NCBI GenBank assembly: GCA_937944405.1
Contig: CALDYR010000024.1
Span: 1-40,588, forward strand
From: an uncultured Pirellulaceae bacterium
GTDB taxonomy: Bacteria > Planctomycetota > Planctomycetia > Pirellulales > Pirellulaceae
Direction: 5' to 3'
DNA length: 40,588 bases
Position 1 is the first letter of the stretch. Every line of letters starts with the position of its first letter. Both the position numbers and the translations under genes were made by a program. Below are positions 28,020 to 36,179 of this stretch, one piece after another. Below the pieces are notes generated by a model. It made no database searches and was not told the origin of the DNA. It was given only the letters and a program-made list of their open reading frames with translations.

Positions 28020-29279
28020 TTATATCATCTCCCGCAGTTTCGTCACCGCCGCAACGATCAGGTCAGCAGATTCCGCAATTTCGGCGTGGGTGTTGAAACG
28101 ACCAATCCCAAACCGCAGGCTGCTGTGAATCTGTTCATCGATCAACCCCAACGACCGCAACACGTGACTGGGTTCAGGATCGGCCGCAGTACAGGCACTA
28201 CCGGTCGAAACGGCTACCGTATCCACCATCGTCATCAGCGAATGAGCATTGACTCCGGGAAACTGACAATTCAAGTTGCAGTACAATCGAGAATCTTCCG
28301 CGTCCAGAGGTTGCCCGTTGATCGGAAGTGTGCCCAGTTTTTCAGTCAGTAACCGGTAAAGAGAATCTCTCAGCTGCTTGATCCGATGTGGTTCAATCAC
28401 TTCATCAATATCTTTCGCCTTTTCTATGTCGCTATCGATCGGATCGATCTTACCCGCACAATTTTCTTGCGACACGCTTTCACCGAACAGTTCGTCGGCA
28501 CACAACTGCAACGCCGTCGCCATTCCAACCACACCGGGCACGTTGACTGTCCCGCTCCGTCGTCCGGATTGTTGTCCGCCGCCGTCAATTTGGCTGCGCA
28601 GGCGGATTCGTCGGTCACGTTTGCGAACATACAACGCCCCTACACCTTTGGGGCCGTAAATTTTATGAGCCGAAAAACTCATCAAGTCGAAACCAAGATC
28701 GTCGACATCCACCGGCAGTTTCCCCACCGCCTGGGTCGCATCGCAATGAAAGACCGCTCCGTGCCGGTGGCAGATTTCGGCGATTTGTTTGATGGGTTGA
28801 ATGGTTCCAATTTCATTGTTGCCCATCATGATGGACACCAGAGCCGTTTCGCGGGCAACGGCCGATTCAAGTGCGTTGAGATCGATCAAACCGGCGTATT
28901 GTGATCCCCATTCGCCAACCGGTAGTTGCGTGATATCGAATTTAAATTCGCGGCACACGCGCCCCATCGGATCCAATACCGCTTTGTGTTCCGTTTGAGC
29001 GGTAATCATGTGGCGTTTGGGATTGTCGGCATGACACACCCCAAGTATCGCCAAATTATTCGACTCCGTCGCGCCACTGGTGAAGACAATCTCATCAGCC
29101 CTTGCCCCAATTATATTAGCGATCGTCGCGGCTGATTGCTGCACCAGGTCGTGTGCATCCATGCCAACCTCATGGGTGACACTACCGGCGTTTCCGTAGT
29201 AGGTGTCAAACACTGGCAGCATCGCTCGCACCACGCGCGGGTCAACGCGCGTGGTAGCGTGATTGTCCAAATAGATCAT
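28020..29279 (-). CDS. Cysteine desulfurase (NifS/IscS family)
   Basis: A 419-residue PLP enzyme that removes sulfur from cysteine to form a persulfide for Fe-S cluster assembly or tRNA thiolation. The PLP site is readable: TEHKAVL (His98), N155 in MMGNNEIG, D180 in HCDATQ and Lys206 in SFSAHKIYG. The mobile-loop cysteine is C363 in STGSACTAA, of the group I (IscS/NifS) type. About 30-40 extra residues, acidic (KIDPIDSDIEKAKDIDE), lie near residues 270-300, where IscS has a short loop. It starts 90 bp after the Nudix gene and precedes the HesB gene, making a minimal Fe-S pair. I leave the symbol empty because iscS versus nifS is not decidable by eye. Confidence 0.94.
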   Translation of the reverse strand: MIYLDNHATTRVDPRVVRAMLPVFDTYYGNAGSVTHEVGMDAHDLVQQSAATIANIIGARADEIVFTSGATESNNLAILGVCHADNPKRHMITAQTEHKAVLDPMGRVCREFKFDITQLPVGEWGSQYAGLIDLNALESAVARETALVSIMMGNNEIGTIQPIKQIAEICHRHGAVFHCDATQAVGKLPVDVDDLGFDLMSFSAHKIYGPKGVGALYVRKRDRRIRLRSQIDGGGQQSGRRSGTVNVPGVVGMATALQLCADELFGESVSQENCAGKIDPIDSDIEKAKDIDEVIEPHRIKQLRDSLYRLLTEKLGTLPINGQPLDAEDSRLYCNLNCQFPGVNAHSLMTMVDTVAVSTGSACTAADPEPSHVLRSLGLIDEQIHSSLRFGIGRFNTHAEIAESADLIVAAVTKLREMI

Positions 29280-29369
29280 AGCAAATGCTACCTAACGCCA
29301 GCCAAAAGAGTAACGAGAACCGAAAAAACCGCCTTCCTTCGACCGAAGACAACCAGACGCCCGCTTCGT

Positions 29370-29984
29370 TTATTTTACAAACAACGCCTCAATGCAAATT
29401 TGTGACCAGGTTTCGAACTGGTTAACGCGTTTTAGGATACTCTCTAGGGGTTCAAAGCCAGCCCTTTCAATTTCGACCTCTTTCGCCGTAACCGCTTGGG
29501 CGGCGACTTCAAAAATATGGACAACGCCCAGATGCACTTTCCCTACTTCGTTTTCATCATCGTTGATCAACCCAACACAGCGTTGTTCGAATTCGCAATC
29601 GATGGCGACCTCTTCATCCAGTTCGCGCTGCATCCCTTTGTTATAGGGTGAATTATCGTCAGCATCTATCGAGGAAATATGCCCGCCTATACCGATACTG
29701 CATTTCGCATGAAGGCGAGTCTCCCCCTGCCCTTTCCCGCGAGTGTATTGAAAAATGGACACGTTCCCATCACCATCAACATGGCGAAAAATGCAGTAAG
29801 GGATCAACTGTTTGTAGGACGGGTCAACTTCCATTTTGTCACGCGGCAAATAGTCGGTGACTTGGGAATCTAGAACGCGGCTCAAATAGCGATCGGTGTC
29901 CCCAGAAAATCCCTGGAAGTGACCACACTGATGAAATACGGTGGTCGGGACAACTAAAATTTGTTCAATTTCGGCGGTCGTCAT
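29370..29984 (-). CDS. Nudix-like predicted phosphoesterase
   Basis: A 204-residue protein whose Nudix box lies at about 100-127: IGGHIS, then a longer-than-usual spacer with acidic residues, then MQRELDEEVAI supplying REL-x-EE of the catalytic helix. This arrangement, with an N-terminal domain of about 90 residues and a C-terminal hydrophobic HLGVVHIFEV strand, matches the COG4112-type predicted phosphoesterases of the MutT superfamily. The substrate is likely a nucleoside diphosphate derivative but is not known. It is the third gene of a leftward run after mazG and queD, preceded by a 180-bp spacer with a tandem repeat. Confidence 0.82.
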   Translation of the reverse strand: MTTAEIEQILVVPTTVFHQCGHFQGFSGDTDRYLSRVLDSQVTDYLPRDKMEVDPSYKQLIPYCIFRHVDGDGNVSIFQYTRGKGQGETRLHAKCSIGIGGHISSIDADDNSPYNKGMQRELDEEVAIDCEFEQRCVGLINDDENEVGKVHLGVVHIFEVAAQAVTAKEVEIERAGFEPLESILKRVNQFETWSQICIEALFVK

Positions 29985-30088
29985 GCGTTATTCTCTAATA
30001 CCATGTTTGCGTTGTTTTTGAATTGATAGGGCGAATCGAAAAACCGGCGTGGCAACCGTTTCACCCAAGCTACAGACGGATTACCCTA

Positions 30089-30129
30089 AAACGAAGTTCG
30101 ACGCAAACGAAGTTCGACGCAAACGAAGT
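30089..30129. repeat. Tandem repeat, 16-bp unit, about 2.5 copies
   Basis: AAACGAAGTTCGACGC occurs at 30089-30104 and again at 30105-30120 and is followed by a partial third unit, AAACGAAGT. It lies in the spacer between queD and the Nudix gene, upstream of the latter. No function is evident. Confidence 0.9.
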
Positions 30130-30164
30130 GCAATGCCAACACCACTTCACTGCAACCGCGTCTC

Positions 30165-30656
30165 TCAATTCATCGCCCGATGAGCGTTCTGTAGCACCGC
30201 GTCGGCCTGATCCAAACTGATGTTGTTGGTCACTTCGGCAAAGGCGTGTTCGGTTTCCCAAACCACGACTTTCGACATCCGCAGATCGTAGCCTTTGATT
30301 TGATCAATGAGTTTAGGAGAAATCACCTTCAGCAAATACATCGCCATGTTTTCAGCGGTCGGATTGCAAGGCAGCAAATACAATCGATGCGGTTCGACCT
30401 GTTTGAGCGCAAGAATTGCGTTTTCGTCGGCATCCCACAAAATAAAACCGTGATCCCAATTGTCGTCGATCCAGCCTTTGAACAATTTGTTGACCACCGA
30501 AAAATCAACGACGCGTCCCAAAGAATCAATTTCGTTACTGGTGATGTGGAATTCAACGACGTAGTTGTGTCCGTGCAAATTAGCGCATTTACCTTCATGA
30601 TTCAGCAATCGGTGCCCCGCACAAAATTTTACTTGCCGCATAATCGTAATGGCCAT
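30165..30656 (-). CDS. queD: 6-carboxytetrahydropterin synthase (QueD/PTPS family)
   Basis: A 163-residue zinc enzyme that converts dihydroneopterin triphosphate to 6-carboxytetrahydropterin in the queuosine/7-deazaguanine pathway. Zinc ligands are His15 in FCAGHRL, and His28 and His30 in LHGHNY, with the catalytic Cys24 in KCANLHGH. DFSVVN, WDHG (His69), PTAEN and the C-terminal VVWETEHAFAEV complete the family signature. Length is slightly above the 120-residue minimum but fits bacterial homologs. It follows the MazG-like gene by 39 bp on the same strand. queC, queE and queF are not seen, and they may lie elsewhere in the genome. Confidence 0.93.
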   Translation of the reverse strand: MAITIMRQVKFCAGHRLLNHEGKCANLHGHNYVVEFHITSNEIDSLGRVVDFSVVNKLFKGWIDDNWDHGFILWDADENAILALKQVEPHRLYLLPCNPTAENMAMYLLKVISPKLIDQIKGYDLRMSKVVVWETEHAFAEVTNNISLDQADAVLQNAHRAMN

Positions 30657-30695
30657 CGTCTTTAGCTTTCCGCCGACGGTTGATCGTCGTTTCTG

Positions 30696-31061
30696 TTATT
30701 CGGGGGGGGTAGTTAGCTTCGGGTTGTTGAGGTGGCGCGTGGAGTCGCGCCGGGTTTTCTTCTTTAAGTTTTTTTGTAACGCGGTTGTGAGGTCGACGCC
30801 CGTCTGATTGGCGATGCAGATTAACACGAACATAACGTCCGCTAATTCATCCCCCAAGTCAGTTTCGGCTTCGTCTGATTTGAAGCTTTGTTCACCGTAG
30901 GTGCGAGCCATAATACGTGAAACTTCACCGACCTCTTCAACCAACTGTGCCAAATTGGTAAGTTCAGAGAAGTATCGCACCCCAATCGTTTTGATCCAAG
31001 TGTCAACCGCGTTTTGTGCTTCACGAATGGTTACGTCATTTAAATCTATTTTTTCATTCAA
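30696..31061 (-). CDS. MazG-like nucleotide pyrophosphohydrolase
   Basis: A 121-residue all-alpha NTP pyrophosphohydrolase of the MazG/dUTPase-2 superfamily, which removes pyrophosphate from non-canonical or damaged nucleotides. The metal-binding acidic motifs are readable: LVEEVGEVSR (ExxE type) and LGDELADVMFVL (ExxD type). The domain is single and short, unlike E. coli MazG, which has two. The C-terminus TTPPE is encoded by a C8 tract just before the stop (G8 on the plus strand near 30702-30709), a place where slippage would change the tail only slightly. The gene heads the leftward run queD, Nudix and desulfurase, and is divergent from the 2-hydroxyacid dehydrogenase with a 144-bp spacer. 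Confidence 0.9.
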   Translation of the reverse strand: MNEKIDLNDVTIREAQNAVDTWIKTIGVRYFSELTNLAQLVEEVGEVSRIMARTYGEQSFKSDEAETDLGDELADVMFVLICIANQTGVDLTTALQKNLKKKTRRDSTRHLNNPKLTTPPE

Positions 31062-31205
31062 TCCGCTAACGTCCTGTAATAGTGTGTTTCTCTGCTTAGC
31101 CTAAACGTTTTATAATATCCGTCCAGCGGCGAAATTTTAATCGCTATTATTGCTTGTGTTCGCATTGTTTGCGTTCGGAGCTTCATACCCGCGTTGATGT
31201 GAACT

Positions 31206-32237
31206 ATGCCAAAGCCAACTATCGTAACCTGTTTCCCGATCGAACACACTCAAGTTAAACAAATTCGCAGCGCCGCTGGGGATGACTACCATGTCGTCGC
31301 GTCTTCCCAGGAGGACATCCACGAACGAATTTACGACGCTGACATCTTTTGCGGACACGTGAAAACCGAACGCCCCATGGACTGGAGATCGGTCGTTGAC
31401 GCCGGGCGACTGAAATGGATTCAGTCTTCGGCCGCCGGGCTGGATCACTGTTTGACGCCGGAGGTGATTGATTCGCCAATCGTGGTTAGCGGTTGCAGCG
31501 CCTTGTTTGCAAATCAGGTCGCCGAAACGTCGATGGCGCTGCTGATGGGGTTGATCCGCCGACTGCCGATTTTCTTCCAAGCCAAACGAGATCGCGAATA
31601 TGTGCGTCGCCCTACCGATGATCTTTACGGAAAATCGGTAGGCATCATCGGATTTGGTGGCAACGGTTATCGGATCGCCAGAACGCTCAGGCCGATGGTG
31701 GAAAACATTATCGCAACCGATCTGTTCCCTGATGCCGAACAACACGCCGTTGACGATGGAATCGTGAAAAAGATTTTACCGGCAAACCAATTAGAAGACG
31801 TCATGCAGTCCTGTGACGTAACTATCGTGACCCTGCCACTATCAGAAGACAACGAAAAACGGATCGGCGACGTGCAATTTCGTCTGTGTAAACCCGGCGC
31901 GTATTTCATCAACGTCGGTCGTGGAAGTGTCGTTGATCAAAACGCCCTGATCGATCATTTAAAAACGGGGGCAATCGCCGGCGCTGGATTGGATGTGGCG
32001 GACCCCGAACCTATTGCCCATAACAGCCCTCTTTGGGAGATGAACAATGTCATCATTACCCCGCACATCGGTGCCCAATCGGCGTGGCGTGTTCCCAAAA
32101 CGGTAGACTTCTTTTGCGAAAACTTCCGGCGCTACCAATCCGGCGAAAACCTTATGAACGAAGTGGACAAAAAACTCGGATTTCCGCGTCCCCAACAGCG
32201 CGTCCCTTTGGGCGGCGACTCGTGCGGACGTTGGTAG
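31206..32237 (+). CDS. D-2-hydroxyacid dehydrogenase family protein
   Basis: A 343-residue NAD(P)-dependent oxidoreductase of the D-isomer-specific 2-hydroxyacid family. The nucleotide loop is GFGGNG (149-154) after a KSVGII strand, with an acidic residue (TDLFPD) binding the ribose. The catalytic triad is R239 in VGRGSVVD, E268 in VADPEP and H287 in ITPHIGA. The overall length fits glyoxylate/hydroxypyruvate reductase and related enzymes, but substrate is not predictable. The C-terminus (PRPQQRVPLGGDSCGRW) is unusual. A good intrinsic terminator follows 12 bp after the stop, so the downstream kinase gene is separately transcribed. Confidence 0.92.
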   Translation: MPKPTIVTCFPIEHTQVKQIRSAAGDDYHVVASSQEDIHERIYDADIFCGHVKTERPMDWRSVVDAGRLKWIQSSAAGLDHCLTPEVIDSPIVVSGCSALFANQVAETSMALLMGLIRRLPIFFQAKRDREYVRRPTDDLYGKSVGIIGFGGNGYRIARTLRPMVENIIATDLFPDAEQHAVDDGIVKKILPANQLEDVMQSCDVTIVTLPLSEDNEKRIGDVQFRLCKPGAYFINVGRGSVVDQNALIDHLKTGAIAGAGLDVADPEPIAHNSPLWEMNNVIITPHIGAQSAWRVPKTVDFFCENFRRYQSGENLMNEVDKKLGFPRPQQRVPLGGDSCGRW

Positions 32238-32249
32238 CGCGAAGCGTTG

Positions 32250-32291
32250 TATTCCTGCAGCATGGCCCGGGTGCGGGAATAGGATTTTTTT
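32250..32291 (+). terminator. Intrinsic terminator after the 2-hydroxyacid dehydrogenase
   Basis: TATTCCTGCA (32250-32259) pairs with TGCGGGAATA (32272-32281), a 10-bp stem with one G-U pair and a 12-base loop, followed by a T7 run at 32285-32291. It ends 62 bp before the kinase start, so it would insulate that gene. Confidence 0.82.
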
Positions 32292-32353
32292 CGCAACCCC
32301 GATACAATAGATGTCGGCTACCGCGTCTCTCCTCAACTGGCATAAGAAACAAC

Positions 32354-33520
32354 ATGACGACCGAAGAAGACAAAAAATCTGTTTTCATCAGCGCCGGAGA
32401 AGATTTGTCTCCGACGGTGTCGCACCACAGCACAATATCAAGTTCACAAAATCACGAACTGGTCAAACTTTATGACGAGATCGTTGAAGGAAAGCGCCAT
32501 AGTTGGACGACGCACCTTCGGTTACTGCAAAAACTGGGTGCAGGCGGACAAGGGGTCGTTTATCTGACCGAACGACGCGGCGCGGATGGTTTTACGCTGC
32601 CCGTCGCGTTGAAGGTGTTTTCACCGGAGCGTTATGCGACGCTTGAGGATTATGAACAAGACATGCTTAGGATGGCTTCGGTCGCCTCAAAAGTTGCTCG
32701 GATCCAACATGAGAAATTGTTGCAGGTCGAAAACTTTTTAGAACATGAACAGATCCGGATGATGGTAATGGAGTGGGTCGAAGGTTTTGATCTACGCCGG
32801 TTACTGACGCCCAAAATGTTTGGCATCGTCAAACAACGGGTCAGTGCGAAACGATGGACGCACATCAATGACGTGCTGGTAACGTCCGGACCGGTCCAAC
32901 CCCGTTTCAAAGCCGGTGCCGCCGTTTCGATCGTACGTGATTGTCTTGAAGCGTTGGCTGCGATGCACCGCAACGGAATCGTACACGGTGACGTCAAACC
33001 CGGTAACGTCATGCTCAAACGTTCTGGCCACGCAAAACTGATTGACATCGGAGCCGCATTCGAGATTGAGCAACCGCCCGTCAAACGCGCCTGCACCCCC
33101 GTGTACGCCGCCATCGAAGTGCTCGAAGGCAAGAAAAACACGCCCCAAAGTGATCTAGCCAGCCTCGGATATGTGACCTTGGAATTGTTGGCCGGCAGGC
33201 CGCTGTTTCCCGATGTCCGTGGTTTGGGTTCGCTGTTGAAGGCGAAGTATTCACTGATCAATGAACTACACTTGGTGTTGCCCGAAGAAGTGTACTGCAA
33301 CGATTTGTTGGTTTCCTTTTGCCGAGGGCTGATCAACCCAAAAGTCAACGAGCGTTTCCACAGCGCAGAGGCTGCCGATTTTCTGGAGGAAGGCGCCGCG
33401 GCCTTCCACCGACAACTGATTAAAAACGACATGGCCAGCCAATACGAAAACGATATTCGAATTTGGGTGGAAGAACTGATCGAGATGAACGCATCGGGTG
33501 GTGGGCTGATGGACGATTAA
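32354..33520 (+). CDS. Serine/threonine protein kinase, compact
   Basis: A 388-residue Hanks-type kinase with no membrane segment. Residues 1-50 are a Ser-rich tail. The Gly loop is LGAGGQGVVY (61-70), Lys87 is in VALKVF, the catalytic loop is HGDVKPGNVM (D213 and N218), and the metal-binding motif is LIDIGAA (DIG at 231-233) instead of DFG. The activation segment ends in CTPVYAAIEVLEG, a degenerate APE region. About 30 extra residues (151-185) sit between the hinge and helix E. The ATG at 32354 begins MTTEEDKK; a longer frame from 32033 overlaps the dehydrogenase and is rejected. HGD and DIG are both found in bacterial kinases, so activity is plausible. No sensor domain is fused. Confidence 0.9.
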   Translation: MTTEEDKKSVFISAGEDLSPTVSHHSTISSSQNHELVKLYDEIVEGKRHSWTTHLRLLQKLGAGGQGVVYLTERRGADGFTLPVALKVFSPERYATLEDYEQDMLRMASVASKVARIQHEKLLQVENFLEHEQIRMMVMEWVEGFDLRRLLTPKMFGIVKQRVSAKRWTHINDVLVTSGPVQPRFKAGAAVSIVRDCLEALAAMHRNGIVHGDVKPGNVMLKRSGHAKLIDIGAAFEIEQPPVKRACTPVYAAIEVLEGKKNTPQSDLASLGYVTLELLAGRPLFPDVRGLGSLLKAKYSLINELHLVLPEEVYCNDLLVSFCRGLINPKVNERFHSAEAADFLEEGAAAFHRQLIKNDMASQYENDIRIWVEELIEMNASGGGLMDD

Positions 33521-33583
33521 GAAATTGACAGCGCCGAAGAAACCCCCGGCACCCTAATCCATGCAGAACCCCGAGGATCGTTG

Positions 33584-33795
33584 GAGCCATGATCTCAAGT
33601 CGCTGTCTCGGCTACTTTGGCGGCAGTACCCGGTCCACTGCGTGGAAAACTTCCTGATCACGTGCGAAATCTGCAACCCGCATTCGCCCCGGTGGCTCAT
33701 TCCCTTAACGGCGCTTCAAATCGTGCCCACCATATAACAGTCTTGAACTTGCGACGACCTCAATTCTTACCAATCTTGCTACGTTAAAATTTAGC
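33584..33795 (+). repeat. ~200-bp dispersed repeat, copy R3
   Basis: Shows the same ordered blocks as R1 and R2: TCAAGTCGCTGTCTCGGCTA, TTTGGCGGCAGTACC, CTTCCTGATCACG, AAATCTGCAACCCGCATTCG, ACGGCGCTTCAAAT, and later GAACTTGCGACGACCTCAAT and TTAAAATTTAG. It begins 64 bp after the kinase stop, with the same orientation as the gene. No gene is seen in the 336-bp spacer (33521-33856). Confidence 0.75.
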
Positions 33796-33856
33796 CGTGA
33801 CGTAACACTTGCTCCTTTAAACTCCCGGAAGCCTCTATAAAGAGACGCCGCCGCCC

Positions 33857-34474
33857 TCACCCAACCGATACACCTCGACGCCTAAGGTCTTGGGTCAATT
33901 CTTTGGCCGACCGAAACAGCACCGCATCAATGCCAGCCGAGACCGCTGCGGCGACATTTTCGGCTTTGTCATCGGTAAAGAAAATCTCGTTGGGCGACAC
34001 TCCCGAAGCAGCGATCGCGTCGTGATATATTTTAGCGTCGGGTTTCATGCTTTTGGACTGATAGCTGGTGATCACGGTGTCAAAAAAGTCAGTCAAGACC
34101 TTAAAGTCACGAACCGCCACATTGAAATGTGCTTCGCAGGTGTTGGATAAAATCCCTAAGGGTAGCCCCGCGGTCCATAGCTGACCGATCACAGGGACTA
34201 TCGAACCGTTGAGCCAGAAGATATCGCCGACGGCCTCTAAAAAAGCTTCTTTGTCACACTTTGCGTTTGCTGTTTCGCAAAACACTTCATAAAACTGCTG
34301 ACTGTTAAGGGCGCCGGTTTCATATCGGTCTTCAAGGAAACTGGTGAACAGGTGAGTCTCAACCGCTCGGTCGTCTAATGCAGTGACCTTCGCCACATTG
34401 TCGATCATGCGTTGATGCGAAAAATTTAGAATCACGTTTCCCAAATCGAAGTATATAAATTTGATTTTCGGCAT
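33857..34474 (-). CDS. HAD-superfamily hydrolase (subfamily IA, YihX-like)
   Basis: A 205-residue phosphatase-type protein. Motif I is IYFDLGNVILNF (Asp10 as nucleophile; the second Asp is replaced by Asn, as in YihX-type proteins, which read DLGNV). Motif II is LGILSNT, the Lys motif is SKSMKPDAKIYH, and motif IV is IFFTDDKAENV. A helical cap follows motif I. YihX homologs act on glucose-1-phosphate; the substrate here is not known. The ATG at 34474 gives the cleanest N-terminus; the frame could begin at 34519. It is convergent with the kinase gene, separated by repeat R3, and divergent from the ATPase gene. Confidence 0.88.
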   Translation of the reverse strand: MPKIKFIYFDLGNVILNFSHQRMIDNVAKVTALDDRAVETHLFTSFLEDRYETGALNSQQFYEVFCETANAKCDKEAFLEAVGDIFWLNGSIVPVIGQLWTAGLPLGILSNTCEAHFNVAVRDFKVLTDFFDTVITSYQSKSMKPDAKIYHDAIAASGVSPNEIFFTDDKAENVAAAVSAGIDAVLFRSAKELTQDLRRRGVSVG

Positions 34475-34600
34475 CACAGGATTGAGCCTCATTTTTATAG
34501 AAGAATTGCCCGGTCGCACAACGCTGGCGACACCGGCGGCAGATTATCGGTGACTGATTTTATCTGACCGCTAATTTTATCGAGTCCTCCGATCGGATAA

Positions 34601-34629
34601 ATGACCGCGAATTGAGAAAACAGTATAAT
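34601..34629 (+). promoter_or_regulatory. Possible sigma-70 promoter of the AAA+ ATPase gene
   Basis: A TATAAT hexamer at 34624-34629 lies 17 bp from ATGACC (34601-34606), which is close to a -35 element. It is 70 bp upstream of the ATPase start and in the right direction. Confidence 0.35.
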
Positions 34630-34699
34630 TAGTTTCCTATCACTGAATCGCGAAGGCCAAGCGGCATTTCGCTAACGCTATCAAGGAATAACGCCCCGC

Positions 34700-36121
34700 A
34701 TGTCCACGGAAAATCAGACCCACGCGTCGAACTTACAACAATTGATCGACAGCGGGTGGAAATCCAAAACTGTCAAACAAGAAATCACGGATAACTTCTT
34801 GAAGAAGTTATCCCAAGGCGACACCCTGTACCCCGGCATCGTGGGTTACGAGAACACCGTTATCCCTGAGGTTAACATCGCGATCCTTTCGGGACACGAC
34901 ATGTTGTACTTAGGCGAAAAAGGCCAAGCCAAAAGTCGGATGATGCGTGGATTGGCCGAATTTCTTGACGACGCGATACCTTATTTGGACATTCCCGACT
35001 GCCCATTCCACGAAGACCCGCTGAACCCAATCTCCACCACCGGAAAAGCTTTCGTTGCCCGTCACTCGTCTGCGGACACTCCGATCGCTTGGTGGCCGCG
35101 CGCCGATCGTTACGCCGAACGATTGGCTCCCGGCACAAAGTTCGCGGACATCATTGGCGAAATCGATCCCGCGAAACTGGCCGGAGGCATCAGCATGTCG
35201 ACCGAAGAAGCACTGCACTTTGGTTTGATCCCACGCATGCATCGAGGCATTTTTGCGATCAATGAATTGCCGGAACTGGACGAATTGGTCCAGGTTGGCC
35301 TGTTTAATATATTGGAGGAACGCGACGTGCAGATTCGTGGTTTCCCCGTGCGGTTTGAGATCGATGTGTTAGTGCTTTTCTCAGCCAACCCCTCCACCTA
35401 CAACCGTAGCGGCAAGGTCATCCCGCAACTCAAGGATCGCATCGGCAGTATGATCCAAACGCACTATCCCGAAACGCGCGCCGCCGGAATCGACATCATG
35501 GAGCAGGAATCCGACATTGATCTCGACGGAGATTTTCCGGTCCGCGTACCCTATTTCATGCGAGAAATATGCGAACAGATCACGATTCAAGCGAGGAAAT
35601 CGAAATACGTCGATCAGCAATCCGGCGTCAGCGCACGTTTCTCATTAGCCAATTATCGCACCCTGGTCGCCAGCGCGCGGCATCGGGGGGTAATCTTAAA
35701 CGAAAAACCTGCCGTCGCACGAATCAGCGACCTGTCCCACCTGTACACCTCGTCCTTAGGCAAACTGGAACTCGACCTCATGGGCAGCCACCAAATGTCC
35801 GAAGGGCAGGTGCTTGAAAGCCTGATTGCCGAAGCGATCGAAATTGTCTTCAAAGAGTACGTATCCAAACATGGATTAGAAGACATCGCGGAAATTTTCG
35901 GCAAAGGGGTTCGTATTGAGGTCGGTGATTTGATTCCTTCGTCTCAATACGCCGAACGACTGAAACGAGTCCCGCCGGCGTGGGAGAAAGCGTTCGAAGT
36001 CAACGCATCCTCCGACGACGCGGTGCGGGCCAGTTGCGTTGAATTCGTTCTCTCGGGACTCTACGCGATGGACAAAATTTCGCGCGGGCAGTCTCATGGC
36101 CAATCGTCTTACGAGATTTAA
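34700..36121 (+). CDS. MoxR/ChlI-like AAA+ ATPase
   Basis: A 473-residue AAA+ protein of the magnesium-chelatase I/MoxR group. Walker A is GEKGQAKS (72-79), the Walker B-type strand is [13 protein letters not shown] (183-195) with Asn-Glu where Asp-Glu is usual, sensor 1 is FSANP (227-231), and the Arg finger is likely R247 in LKDRIG. The segment [16 protein letters not shown] (199-214) is typical of this subgroup. A C-terminal helical domain follows. Family members work with a VWA-domain partner, and the candidate partner is at 25638-27335. AAGGA lies about 12 bases before the ATG. Its client is unknown. It converges with the DinB-like gene. Confidence 0.9.
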   Translation: MSTENQTHASNLQQLIDSGWKSKTVKQEITDNFLKKLSQGDTLYPGIVGYENTVIPEVNIAILSGHDMLYLGEKGQAKSRMMRGLAEFLDDAIPYLDIPDCPFHEDPLNPISTTGKAFVARHSSADTPIAWWPRADRYAERLAPGTKFADIIGEIDPAKLAGGISMSTEEALHFGLIPRMHRGIFAINELPELDELVQVGLFNILEERDVQIRGFPVRFEIDVLVLFSANPSTYNRSGKVIPQLKDRIGSMIQTHYPETRAAGIDIMEQESDIDLDGDFPVRVPYFMREICEQITIQARKSKYVDQQSGVSARFSLANYRTLVASARHRGVILNEKPAVARISDLSHLYTSSLGKLELDLMGSHQMSEGQVLESLIAEAIEIVFKEYVSKHGLEDIAEIFGKGVRIEVGDLIPSSQYAERLKRVPPAWEKAFEVNASSDDAVRASCVEFVLSGLYAMDKISRGQSHGQSSYEI

Positions 36122-36179
36122 GAACCGGATCACCAGCCATTCGCATCGCCGGTGACCGATCAAAGAATCCGGGGGTAAC

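Noticed and set aside
32033..32353. N-terminal extension of the kinase frame
   Set aside because: It overlaps the end of the 2-hydroxyacid dehydrogenase in another frame and crosses its terminator.
36122..36179. Weak inverted repeat TCACC...GGTGA between convergent genes as a terminator
   Set aside because: The stem is only about five bases and no T run follows on either strand.
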